Shown here: positions 7,810 to 12,995 of the stretch, piece after piece
Layout of the letters: every line of letters starts with the position of its first letter
How positions within the stretch are numbered: the first letter of the stretch is position 1
DNA from: Pseudomonadota bacterium
Lineage (GTDB): Bacteria; Pseudomonadota; Gammaproteobacteria; Steroidobacterales; Steroidobacteraceae
Assembly (NCBI GenBank): GCA_021780395.1
Contig: JAJXYU010000233.1
Span: 1-12,995, forward strand
Reading direction: 5' to 3'
Length of the DNA: 12,995 nt
Made by a program: the position numbers and the translations under genes
Notes under the pieces: model-generated
What the model saw: the letters and a program-made list of their open reading frames with translations, nothing else
Database searches by the model: none
Told to the model about the DNA's origin: nothing

Positions 7810-8181
7810 TTACGCCGAGAACGACGAACCGCAGCCGCAGGTGGTCTTCGCGTTCGGATTACGGATCACGAACTGCGCGCCCTCGAGATCTTCCTTGTAA
7901 TCGATCTCGGCACCCATCAGATACTGCGCGCTCGTCGGATCCACGAGCAGCGTGACGCCGCCGTTGTCGATCCGGAAATCGCCTTCCTCGACGTTCTCGT
8001 CGAACGTGAATCCGTATTGAAAGCCCGAACAACCACCGCCGGAGACGAACACCCGCAGCTTCAGGTTCGGGTTCGCCTCCTCGCGGATCAGCTCCCCGAC
8101 CTTGCCGGCCGCGGCATCCGTGAACACCAAGATCGCCGGCGGTGCCGGCGGCGCGTCCGAAATCGCATTGAGCTCTTGCAT
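7810..8181 (-). CDS. erpA: Iron-sulfur cluster insertion protein ErpA
   Basis: ErpA is an A-type carrier that passes Fe-S clusters to apo-targets such as IspG/IspH and is essential in many aerobically grown proteobacteria. The 123-residue product contains the three conserved ligand cysteines, Cys51 in [12 protein letters not shown] (47-58) and Cys115/Cys117 in the C-terminal [10 protein letters not shown], and the [15 protein letters not shown] segment (81-95) of the family. ATG 8181 gives a normal family length; the frame is open to 8295 but that region overlaps the end of the DUF6776 gene. No Shine-Dalgarno is seen. A promoter-like pair lies just upstream with its -10 only seven bases before the ATG, so the mRNA may be leaderless. 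ppx follows after 18 bases. Confidence 0.95.
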   Translation of the reverse strand: MQELNAISDAPPAPPAILVFTDAAAGKVGELIREEANPNLKLRVFVSGGGCSGFQYGFTFDENVEEGDFRIDNGGVTLLVDPTSAQYLMGAEIDYKEDLEGAQFVIRNPNAKTTCGCGSSFSA

Positions 8182-8188
8182 GACGCCG

Positions 8189-8217
8189 ATTCTACTCGTC
8201 GCGACCCGTCGGGGCAA
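8189..8217 (-). promoter_or_regulatory. Candidate erpA promoter, -10 abutting the start codon
   Basis: The minus strand has TTGCCC (8212-8217), a 17-base spacer and TAGAAT (8189-8194). The -10 matches consensus at five of six positions and ends seven bases before the erpA ATG, so initiation would fall at or beside the start codon. It lies in the 47-base gap after the DUF6776 stop. It would allow erpA-ppx to be expressed apart from the upstream gene. Confidence 0.5.
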
Positions 8218-8228
8218 AATCGCGGCGC

Positions 8229-8990
8229 TCACCGTTCCGGTGGCCCCCCGCGGGGTGCGCCGTCCGTTTCCGAGGACATTCCCTGCGTCCGCCACAGGAA
8301 CGCCTGACGGTACTCCCGGCCCGCGCCGTCGCGCAACACGACGTCGATGCGCGCGGGCACGAAGTGGGGCGGCAGACGCAGCATCTCCTCGAAGCTCTGG
8401 AAGTCACGGAACGAGTATCGCAAGCTCGCCCCGCGCCCACGCGACACCTGTGCGAGCGACAGACGGACATCGCGTCCGGCACGGCGGCCGAGGAACGTGA
8501 GCGCGATGCGTCCGGCGACGGTGCGGGCCGGCGGACCGACCTGCATCAGCGTGAACTTCAGGCGAAACCGTCCCGCCGCCGGCAGCGGAACGATCTGCAT
8601 CTGCTGCACCTTGGCCTTGACGTTCGAGTCGGGCTGCACGAGCCCGCGATAGAACGCGAGGCTCTGGTTGAGCCGAGCGATCTGGCCCTGGAGTTCCGCG
8701 ATGTTCCGCTCGAGCTGCGCATCGCTCTCACGATCGACCCGGCGGGCGATGTCGGCGGCGGCGATCTCGGCACGCTGCTTCGCATTCTCCCGTTCGAGCG
8801 CGCGAATCCGCCGGCCCGCGGCCCAGGCGTCGCGCTGCGCCTCGACCACGTCGTAGCCGGCGACTGCGCGGCCCAGTTCGAACACGCCGTACACGCCGAG
8901 CGCGCCGATGCCGATCGCCGCCCCGAGCAGGAGCGCGCGGCGTCTCGGCGCCTGGGTGCGAACGACCGGCTTGCGCGTAGGATCCGCCAT
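8229..8990 (-). CDS. DUF6776 family single-pass membrane protein
   Basis: Function is unknown. The 253-residue product has a basic proline-containing N-terminus, one transmembrane segment (about 18-37), a charged alpha-helical stretch likely to form a coiled coil (about 47-115), the family-type LAFYRGLV segment (111-118), and a C-terminal beta-rich part (about 128-235) expected on the periplasmic side. The tail after about 238 is glycine/proline-rich and probably disordered. The family assignment rests on remembered features: coiled coil followed by FYRGLV in a gammaproteobacterial protein often encoded near erpA. The start is ATG 8990, with hydrophobic segment and basic residues correctly placed. 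erpA follows 47 bases downstream. A divergent gap of 181 bases separates it from hemJ; a 5-bp GGCCC/GGGCC stem at 9007-9020 is the only structure noticed there. Confidence 0.85.
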   Translation of the reverse strand: MADPTRKPVVRTQAPRRRALLLGAAIGIGALGVYGVFELGRAVAGYDVVEAQRDAWAAGRRIRALERENAKQRAEIAAADIARRVDRESDAQLERNIAELQGQIARLNQSLAFYRGLVQPDSNVKAKVQQMQIVPLPAAGRFRLKFTLMQVGPPARTVAGRIALTFLGRRAGRDVRLSLAQVSRGRGASLRYSFRDFQSFEEMLRLPPHFVPARIDVVLRDGAGREYRQAFLWRTQGMSSETDGAPRGGPPER

Positions 8991-9159
8991 CGGCCCCGAT
9001 TGCAGCGGCCCGCGAGGGCCTGAGGAGTCACGACATTACACGATCCCGCCGCGGTTCTGTGAGACCATGGCCCCCACGGCGTCGGGCCGATCGCCGATCG
9101 ACGAGGTCCCCGGCGCGCGCAGCCGCGGTGGCGCGAGAGGCAGCGGCCGCGCCAACTTC

Positions 9160-9165
9160 GAGGAG
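9160..9165 (+). promoter_or_regulatory. Ribosome binding site deciding the hemJ start
   Basis: GAGGAG precedes two adjacent ATG codons (9169 and 9172). The spacing is three bases to the first and six to the second, so ATG 9172 is preferred, giving the usual family N-terminus MLWLKAFH. Confidence 0.65.
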
Positions 9166-9171
9166 CCGATG

Positions 9172-9603
9172 ATGTTGTGGTTGAAAGCGTTTCATGTGAT
9201 TGCGATGGTCACCTGGTTCGCCGGCTTGTTCTACCTGCCGCGCCTGTTCGTCTATCACACCGAGACGACCGATCCGCCGGGACTCGCGCGCTTCGAGACG
9301 ATGGAGCGCAGGCTCTTCAAGTTGATGACGATCGGCGGGACGGCCACGGTCGTCCTCGGCATTGCGCTGCTCGCGAGCGAGCCGGCGGCGCTGCGAACGT
9401 ACTGGCTCCACGCCGGTTGGCTGCACGCGAAGCTCGGCTGCGTCGCCTTGCTGATCGCGTACCATGTGCAGTGTTACCGCCTGATGCGCGCGTTCGCGCA
9501 GGGGCGCAATCGCCACTCCGCCCGCTGGTACCGGGTGTTCAACGAGATCCCGTCACTGCTCCTGATCGCGATCGTCGTGCTGGTGATCGTGAAGCCGTTC
9601 TGA
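9172..9603 (+). CDS. hemJ: Protoporphyrinogen IX oxidase HemJ
   Basis: HemJ oxidises protoporphyrinogen IX to protoporphyrin IX, the penultimate step of haem synthesis, in the inner membrane. It is the PPO form found in many proteobacteria lacking HemG or HemY. The 143-residue product is typical in length, with four hydrophobic segments (about 2-22, 52-70, 84-105, 126-141), the N-terminal WLKAFHVIAMVTWFAGLFYLPR stretch (3-24) containing the conserved His8 and Arg24, and HAKLG (85-89) with the conserved Lys87. The frame is open to 8908, but that part covers the divergent gap and the DUF6776 gene and does not resemble the family. It converges with rppH, with 13 bases between stop codons. Confidence 0.95.
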   Translation: MLWLKAFHVIAMVTWFAGLFYLPRLFVYHTETTDPPGLARFETMERRLFKLMTIGGTATVVLGIALLASEPAALRTYWLHAGWLHAKLGCVALLIAYHVQCYRLMRAFAQGRNRHSARWYRVFNEIPSLLLIAIVVLVIVKPF

Positions 9604-9616
9604 CTCGGCGCGGGGC

Positions 9617-10153
9617 TCAGGAAACCGAGTCGATCTCCGGCCACCACTGTGGATACGGTGGGAGGCCGCCCGGGAACAGCAACGCGCCGAGCTCGTGCAG
9701 TGCGCGGACGTAGACGCGGCGTTTGAAGTACACCACCTCGCGCACCGGCGTCCAATACTCCGCCCAGCGCCAGCGATCGAATTCCGGCTGCGGGGTCGTA
9801 TCGAATCGCAGCCGCGACTCGTCGCTGACCAGTCGCAGCAGATACCAGCGCTGCTTCTGGCCGATGCAGCGATCGCGGACGTACTGTCGGGGCAGGCGGT
9901 AACGCAGCCAGCCCCGGGTGGAACCGAGGACCTGCACGTCGCTCGGCTCGAGACCGATCTCTTCGTTCAGTTCCCGGAACAGCGCGTCCTCGACGCGCTC
10001 GCCGCGGTTGACGCCGCCCTGCGGGAACTGCCAGCCGCGGCCGCCGATGCGGCCACCGAGGAACACCGCCCCGGATTCGCGCGTGAGCACGATGCCGACG
10101 TTCGTACGAAATCCGTCTTTGTCGACGGTGTCGACCTTCGCTTGTATCGACAT
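9617..10153 (-). CDS. rppH: RNA 5'-pyrophosphohydrolase (Nudix)
   Basis: RppH removes pyrophosphate from the 5' triphosphate of mRNAs, creating the monophosphate that stimulates RNase E. The 178-residue product (E. coli 176) has [11 protein letters not shown] (13-23), WQFPQGGV (41-48), a perfect Nudix box from Gly46 to Leu68 (GX5EX7REUXEEXGU, with REL-N-EE-I-GL at 60-68) and the family segments YRLPRQYVR (85-93), [11 protein letters not shown] (98-108) and [10 protein letters not shown] (125-134). It belongs to the Nudix subfamily that was earlier also called Ap4A hydrolase. ATG 10153 is chosen by family length and a ten-residue leader before DKDGFR; the frame is open to 10306 into the upstream gene. 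There is no Shine-Dalgarno, but an extended -10 lies eight bases before the ATG. It faces hemJ tail to tail and lies 85 bases beyond the GGDEF gene stop. Confidence 0.94.
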   Translation of the reverse strand: MSIQAKVDTVDKDGFRTNVGIVLTRESGAVFLGGRIGGRGWQFPQGGVNRGERVEDALFRELNEEIGLEPSDVQVLGSTRGWLRYRLPRQYVRDRCIGQKQRWYLLRLVSDESRLRFDTTPQPEFDRWRWAEYWTPVREVVYFKRRVYVRALHELGALLFPGGLPPYPQWWPEIDSVS

Positions 10154-10161
10154 GATCGCGC

Positions 10162-10170
10162 ATTGTTCCA
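10162..10170 (-). promoter_or_regulatory. Candidate extended -10 promoter of rppH
   Basis: The minus strand reads TGGAACAAT: a TGn extension followed by AACAAT (10162-10167), which matches the -10 at four of six positions including the key second A and last T. No -35 is seen at the right distance. The hexamer ends eight bases before the rppH ATG, again predicting a leaderless or nearly leaderless message. Confidence 0.35.
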
Positions 10171-10174
10171 CATC

Positions 10175-10195
10175 GAGCGCCCATTTGGCGCGCTC
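10175..10195 (-). other. Hairpin just upstream of rppH
   Basis: GAGCGC and GCGCTC (10175-10180, 10190-10195) flank CC-ATTT-GG, giving an eight-pair stem with one bulged C. It lies between the GGDEF gene and rppH, next to the candidate rppH -10. It might reduce read-through or be part of an operator. No T run follows on either strand. Confidence 0.35.
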
Positions 10196-10218
10196 CCGCG
10201 GACGGCACGGCGCCGACG

Positions 10219-10235
10219 CGCCGGCGGTGCCGGCG
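10219..10235 (-). terminator. Hairpin at the end of the GGDEF gene (weak terminator candidate)
   Basis: CGCCGGC and GCCGGCG (10219-10225, 10229-10235) form a perfect 7-bp stem with a 3-base loop, three bases after the stop codon of the GGDEF gene. There is no U tract after it, so it is at best an imperfect intrinsic terminator or an mRNA 3' stabiliser. Such GC stems also arise by chance in this base composition. Confidence 0.35.
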
Positions 10236-10238
10236 TGC

Positions 10239-11336
10239 TCAGCCCGCACTCGCCTGAACCCGGTTTCGGCCGAGCGCCTTCGCCCGATAGAGCGCGGCAT
10301 CGGCATCGGCGAGCAAGCGGCTTGCGAGTGCGGTCAAGTCGCTGTCATATCGGCCGGGCGCCAGCGCCGCCGCGCCGATCGATACCGTCACGACCCTGCT
10401 GGTAACTGGCGATAACGTGATGGCTTCTGCGGCGATCGTGCTGCGAATTCGCTCTGCCATTGCGACCGCCTCTGCGACCGATGCATCCGGCAGCAACACG
10501 GCGAGCTCGTCCCCGCCGAAGCGCGCCGCCGTGTCCATGCTGCGGATCTGGCCCTCGATCCGCTGGGCGATCTCCCGCAGCGCCTGATCGCCGACCAGGT
10601 GGCCGTACGCGTCGTTGATGCCCTTGAAGCGATCGATGTCGATCATCAAGCAAGCGACCGAACCGCTGCGCCGCTGCGCGCGCCCGAGTTCTTCCTTGAT
10701 CCGCTGTTGTAGATAGCGACGGTTGTGCCAGCCGGTCAGGAAATCGGTGATCCCGGCCCGCAGCAGCCGCGCCCGATTGATCGCATTCTCGATGCACAGG
10801 CCGGCGATCGCACCCAGGTGCCCGAGAAAATCCGTGGCGTGGTGTCGCGTGAATCGGGCCGGATCGCGACTCCCGAAGCACAGCGCGCCGATTGCCCGGT
10901 CTTTGCGCGGCAGGGCGACCAGCGCAATGCTGCGCAGCTCACCCGCGACCGGAAACAACAGACGGTGGTCGGCCGCGACGAACGGCCCGAGCCAGGGCGT
11001 CAGCGAGCCCGTCAGCTGCGGCGCGAGACCGACGAGCGAGTCGACGAACGACACCTGTCGGAATTCCTCGGGACGATCGCCACCGGCGACCAGGAGATGG
11101 CGGATCTCATGCTGCGGATCGAGCAGCACCAGACTCACCGCTTCCAGGCCGAAGGACGCGCGCAACCCGTCCACGCTCTCGTGGAGCAGCAGCGGCAACG
11201 TGTCGGCCCGTAGGAGGTTCAACTCCCGCTCCTGGGTGCGCTTCAGGATCGCCGCGTTCTGGACGGCCTCGGCCGTCAATTCGGCGAGCCGGCGGCGCAG
11301 CTCCTCGACTTCCGGCGACGGGGCTTCCTCGGGCAC
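10239..11336 (-). CDS. DUF484-GGDEF protein (putative diguanylate cyclase)
   Basis: This is probably a cytoplasmic sensor-type diguanylate cyclase making cyclic di-GMP from two GTP. From GTG 11336 the product is 365 residues: a charged coiled-coil start (about 9-45), a DUF484/GAF-like sensory domain (about 45-190) ending in the family-like [12 protein letters not shown]...TDFLGHLG run (151-174), and a GGDEF domain (about 195-365) with [13 protein letters not shown] (197-209), [10 protein letters not shown] (233-242), the inhibitory RxxD site R265-D268 and the signature GGDEL at 274-278. Leu in place of Phe at the last signature position is unusual, so activity is uncertain. No transmembrane segment is seen. 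The start is uncertain: GTG codons at 11387 and 11351 would overlap tyrA by 47 and 11 bases, and none has a strong ribosome site. GTG 11336 lies four bases after the tyrA stop, suggesting coupled translation. Confidence 0.88.
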   Translation of the reverse strand: MPEEAPSPEVEELRRRLAELTAEAVQNAAILKRTQERELNLLRADTLPLLLHESVDGLRASFGLEAVSLVLLDPQHEIRHLLVAGGDRPEEFRQVSFVDSLVGLAPQLTGSLTPWLGPFVAADHRLLFPVAGELRSIALVALPRKDRAIGALCFGSRDPARFTRHHATDFLGHLGAIAGLCIENAINRARLLRAGITDFLTGWHNRRYLQQRIKEELGRAQRRSGSVACLMIDIDRFKGINDAYGHLVGDQALREIAQRIEGQIRSMDTAARFGGDELAVLLPDASVAEAVAMAERIRSTIAAEAITLSPVTSRVVTVSIGAAALAPGRYDSDLTALASRLLADADAALYRAKALGRNRVQASAG

Positions 11337-11340
11337 GGTC

Positions 11341-12444
11341 TCAACCGGCACGAGACGCGGCACGCACGTCGAAATACGCCCGTCCACGGTCCATCAGCGC
11401 GGCGAAACCGGCCGAGTCGCCGCCCGCAACCGCGGCGATCAGCTTCTCGACCGCCTTGCGAAGCGCGAGGAGCGATTCGCCGCCGTAATCGTTCAAGCTC
11501 TGGATCTCGAAATACAGATCGGGACTCTCGACCGCCACCCGGCTGGCGACGTCGAGCTGCGCGTCGAACGTCGTGCTCGACAGCCGCGCGAGCCGCGGCG
11601 CCGCCTCGCCGCTCTCCGCAAGCGCCGTGAAGAAGGCGATGTTCAGCGCGTGCGACAATCCCAGCACGTACGCGATCAGGCGATCGTGCTCGTCGAGGCT
11701 CATCACCACCCGCTCGGCCATCGTCGGCGCGAACAGCGCCTGCGCTTCGCGCAACGCGTCCTCGTTGCCCAGATCGATGAAGATCACGTGCCGGCCCGAC
11801 AGGAGCCCGGTGTCGGGACCGAACATCGGATGGATCGACGTCGCACGGCAACCCGCGCGGATCAACGCGTCGAGGCCCGCACGCAATGGCGTCTTCAGAC
11901 TGCCGAGATCGAAGATCACGCCGCGCGGCGCGCGCTCGGCGAGTTCGCGCAGGAGCCCCGCGGTCACGCCGAGCGGCGTCGCGAGCACGATCAGGTCCTG
12001 CTCCAGCGGATCGGCACGCCAGTCGGGGACGAAGTCGAACGGCGGGTCGGCGCCGGCAGGGTCGGCGATCGCGACGCGAAATCCCTGCGACGCGAGAAAA
12101 TCCGCGAACCAGCCGCCCATCTTGCCCCGGCCGCCGATCACGAGCGCGCGCTTGCCGCTACCCTGGGCCTGCGCCGCGACCCGGGCGCGCTCCTGCGTCG
12201 TGAGCGAGGACTCGATCAACAGCCGCAGGAGGGACTCGACGAGATCCGGCGACACCCGCGCCCGCTCCGCCGCTTCGCGTCCCCGCAAGATCACCTCGCG
12301 CTCGCGCCCGAAGTCCCGGGTCGGCCGCCCTGACGCCCGTTTGACGGCCGCCACCTGCTCGCTGAGCGCCTGACGGCGCGCCACCAACGCCACGAGCTCG
12401 GCGTCGATCCCGCTGAGCGCCTCGCGCAATTCGTCCAGTGTCAT
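11341..12444 (-). CDS. tyrA: Bifunctional chorismate mutase/prephenate dehydrogenase
   Basis: TyrA converts chorismate to prephenate and then, with NAD+, to 4-hydroxyphenylpyruvate, committing carbon to tyrosine. The 367-residue product (E. coli TyrA 373) has an AroQ-type chorismate mutase domain (about 1-88, with [19 protein letters not shown] at 6-24 and Arg48/Glu50 in GREREV), a Rossmann dinucleotide-binding motif GGRGKMGG (104-111), ATPLG (155-159), HPMFGPD with the catalytic-type His205 (205-211), EHD (252-254) and LGLSHALN (261-268). ATG 12444 is preferred over ATG 12495: it has GAGGAAG eight bases before it and gives the E. coli-like N-terminus, and a -10-like hexamer ends two bases before ATG 12495. 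The GGDEF gene begins four bases after its stop if GTG 11336 is used. It diverges from pdxH. No ACT domain is visible, as expected for this type. Confidence 0.96.
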   Translation of the reverse strand: MTLDELREALSGIDAELVALVARRQALSEQVAAVKRASGRPTRDFGREREVILRGREAAERARVSPDLVESLLRLLIESSLTTQERARVAAQAQGSGKRALVIGGRGKMGGWFADFLASQGFRVAIADPAGADPPFDFVPDWRADPLEQDLIVLATPLGVTAGLLRELAERAPRGVIFDLGSLKTPLRAGLDALIRAGCRATSIHPMFGPDTGLLSGRHVIFIDLGNEDALREAQALFAPTMAERVVMSLDEHDRLIAYVLGLSHALNIAFFTALAESGEAAPRLARLSSTTFDAQLDVASRVAVESPDLYFEIQSLNDYGGESLLALRKAVEKLIAAVAGGDSAGFAALMDRGRAYFDVRAASRAG

Positions 12445-12452
12445 CCCGGTCG

Positions 12453-12459
12453 CTTCCTC
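12453..12459 (-). promoter_or_regulatory. Ribosome binding site deciding the tyrA start
   Basis: The minus strand has GAGGAAG with an eight-base spacer to ATG 12444. It supports the shorter TyrA, since the upstream ATG at 12495 has only AAGGA directly abutting it, too close to work well. Confidence 0.65.
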
Positions 12460-12497
12460 GTTGAAGCGCCGCGCTGGCCGCGGCGCCGTTTTCATTC

Positions 12498-12526
12498 CTT
12501 TTAGCGATCGCCTGCGGCGACCACAA
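12498..12526 (-). promoter_or_regulatory. Candidate tyrA promoter
   Basis: The minus strand has TTGTGG (12521-12526), a 17-base spacer and TAAAAG (12498-12503). The -35 matches at three and the -10 at four of six positions. Transcription would start near 12491, giving tyrA a leader of about 45 bases. No attenuator peptide or TyrR box was recognised. Confidence 0.4.
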
Positions 12527-12539
12527 GGTGCCCGCGCGC

Positions 12540-12567
12540 GTGACGCACGGGCCCCGGACCCTATACC
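12540..12567 (+). promoter_or_regulatory. Candidate pdxH promoter, -10 abutting the start codon
   Basis: The plus strand has GTGACG (12540-12545), a 16-base spacer and TATACC (12562-12567), each matching consensus at four of six positions. The -10 ends eight bases before the pdxH ATG, leaving no room for a Shine-Dalgarno, and none is seen. The tyrA candidate promoter lies back to back with it in the 131-base divergent gap. Confidence 0.42.
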
Positions 12568-12575
12568 ATCCCGCC

Positions 12576-12995
12576 ATGGAAACTCTACCCGATCCCTTGC
12601 CCGGTAACCCGCTCGCGGTCGTCGCGGACTGGCTGCGCGACGCCGAGCGCGATGCCGCGGTCCCCAACCCGAACGCGATGGTGCTCGCGACCGCCGATGC
12701 CGAAGGACGGCCGTCGGCGCGCGTCGTGCTGTGCAAGGACATCGACCCCGGCGCGGGGACCCTGTCTTTCTACACGAACTACCGGTCGCGAAAAGGCCGC
12801 GAACTCGATGCGAATCCGTATGCCGCGATCGTGTTCCACTGGGACCATCGCCATCGGCAGGTGCGCGCGGAAGGCCGCGTCGAGCGCTTGCCGGCCGCCG
12901 ACAACGACCGTTACTTCCGATCGCGCCCCTGGCAGAGCCGCCTCGGCGCCTGGGCGAGCCGCCAGAGCGAGCCGGTGGCGTCGCGCGCGGCGCTG
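12576..12995 (+). CDS. pdxH: Pyridoxamine 5'-phosphate oxidase (partial, 3' end off window)
   Basis: PdxH oxidises pyridoxine 5'-phosphate or pyridoxamine 5'-phosphate to pyridoxal 5'-phosphate with FMN, in the cytoplasm. 140 codons are in view, all open, before the right edge. Family features are present in order: [10 protein letters not shown] (11-20), [11 protein letters not shown] (31-41), the FMN-phosphate segment ARVVLCK (48-54), [13 protein letters not shown] (65-77), [12 protein letters not shown] (94-105) and [14 protein letters not shown] (113-126) followed by AS-RQS (127-131). The N-terminus before the flavin-binding split-barrel fold is about 25 residues shorter than in E. coli PdxH, which is common in other proteobacteria. 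ATG 12576 lacks a Shine-Dalgarno. The C-terminal part, with the conserved RLHDR-type end, lies outside the window. Confidence 0.95.
   Translation, partial: METLPDPLPGNPLAVVADWLRDAERDAAVPNPNAMVLATADAEGRPSARVVLCKDIDPGAGTLSFYTNYRSRKGRELDANPYAAIVFHWDHRHRQVRAEGRVERLPAADNDRYFRSRPWQSRLGAWASRQSEPVASRAAL

Noticed and set aside
9007..9020. A 5-bp GC stem with GCGA loop between the DUF6776 gene and hemJ
   Set aside because: Short and expected by chance at this base composition; no T run or promoter next to it.
8908..9171. A longer HemJ starting upstream
   Set aside because: The extension covers the divergent gap and part of the DUF6776 gene; HemJ proteins start at MLWLKAFH, and a ribosome site supports 9172.
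10723..12333. A 536-residue plus-strand open frame across the GGDEF gene and tyrA
   Set aside because: It spans the antisense of two well-supported genes and their junction; no family resemblance.
12445..12495. A longer TyrA N-terminus starting at ATG 12495
   Set aside because: The added 17 residues are not family-like, the Shine-Dalgarno abuts that ATG, and a better site precedes ATG 12444.
1..12995. CRISPR array, insertion sequence, prophage, toxin-antitoxin, tRNA or attachment site
   Set aside because: I looked for direct repeats with even spacing, transposase-like proteins, terminal inverted repeats and tRNA cloverleaf sequences, and saw none; gene composition is uniform and the genes are core functions.

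Overview
The window is an ordinary, densely packed stretch of a GC-rich bacterial chromosome, roughly two-thirds G+C by eye. The gene set points to a gammaproteobacterium: a type-2 TyrRS beside an rRNA operon promoter, AnmK, a YebA/MepM-like M23 peptidase, ErpA, RppH, a DUF6776 protein, and an AroQ-TyrA fusion. From memory, erpA, anmK, an M23 peptidase, tyrS and rRNA genes are also close neighbours in Pseudomonas aeruginosa. The order or family cannot be fixed from the sequence alone. I see no mobile element, CRISPR array, tRNA, phage gene or defence module, and no convincing novel multi-gene system.

Layout. Bases 1-244 hold a leftward regulatory block: two tandem sigma70-type promoters, then a hairpin and a boxA antitermination sequence. 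These are the promoter and leader of a ribosomal RNA operon whose 16S gene lies off the left edge. tyrS (245-1450, minus) runs towards it. A divergent gap (1451-1673) separates tyrS from a rightward run: M23 peptidase (1674-3059), anmK (3079-4209) and ppk1 (4206-6281). ppk1 ends 10 bases from the end of the convergent ppx gene (6292-7791, minus), which lies behind erpA (7810-8181) and a DUF6776 membrane protein (8229-8990) on the same strand. hemJ (9172-9603, plus) diverges from the DUF6776 gene and converges on rppH (9617-10153, minus). Upstream of rppH on the same strand are a DUF484-GGDEF protein (10239-11336) and tyrA (11341-12444). pdxH starts at 12576 on the plus strand and runs off the right edge.

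How the genes work together. The M23 peptidase and AnmK both act on peptidoglycan: cleavage of the wall, and recycling of anhydro-MurNAc. Ppk1 and Ppx are the opposing enzymes of polyphosphate metabolism, but here they are convergent rather than in one ppk-ppx operon. ErpA (Fe-S delivery), HemJ (haem synthesis), PdxH (vitamin B6) and TyrA (tyrosine) are cofactor or amino-acid housekeeping. RppH starts mRNA decay by removing 5' pyrophosphate. The GGDEF protein is the only obvious second-messenger gene. Its signature reads GGDEL rather than GGDEF, so activity is uncertain.

The most interesting non-coding signals are the rRNA promoter/leader block and a recurring arrangement before erpA, rppH and pdxH. 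In each, a -10-like hexamer lies only 7-8 bases before the start codon and no Shine-Dalgarno sequence is visible, which would fit leaderless mRNAs. All promoter, hairpin and terminator calls were made by eye.
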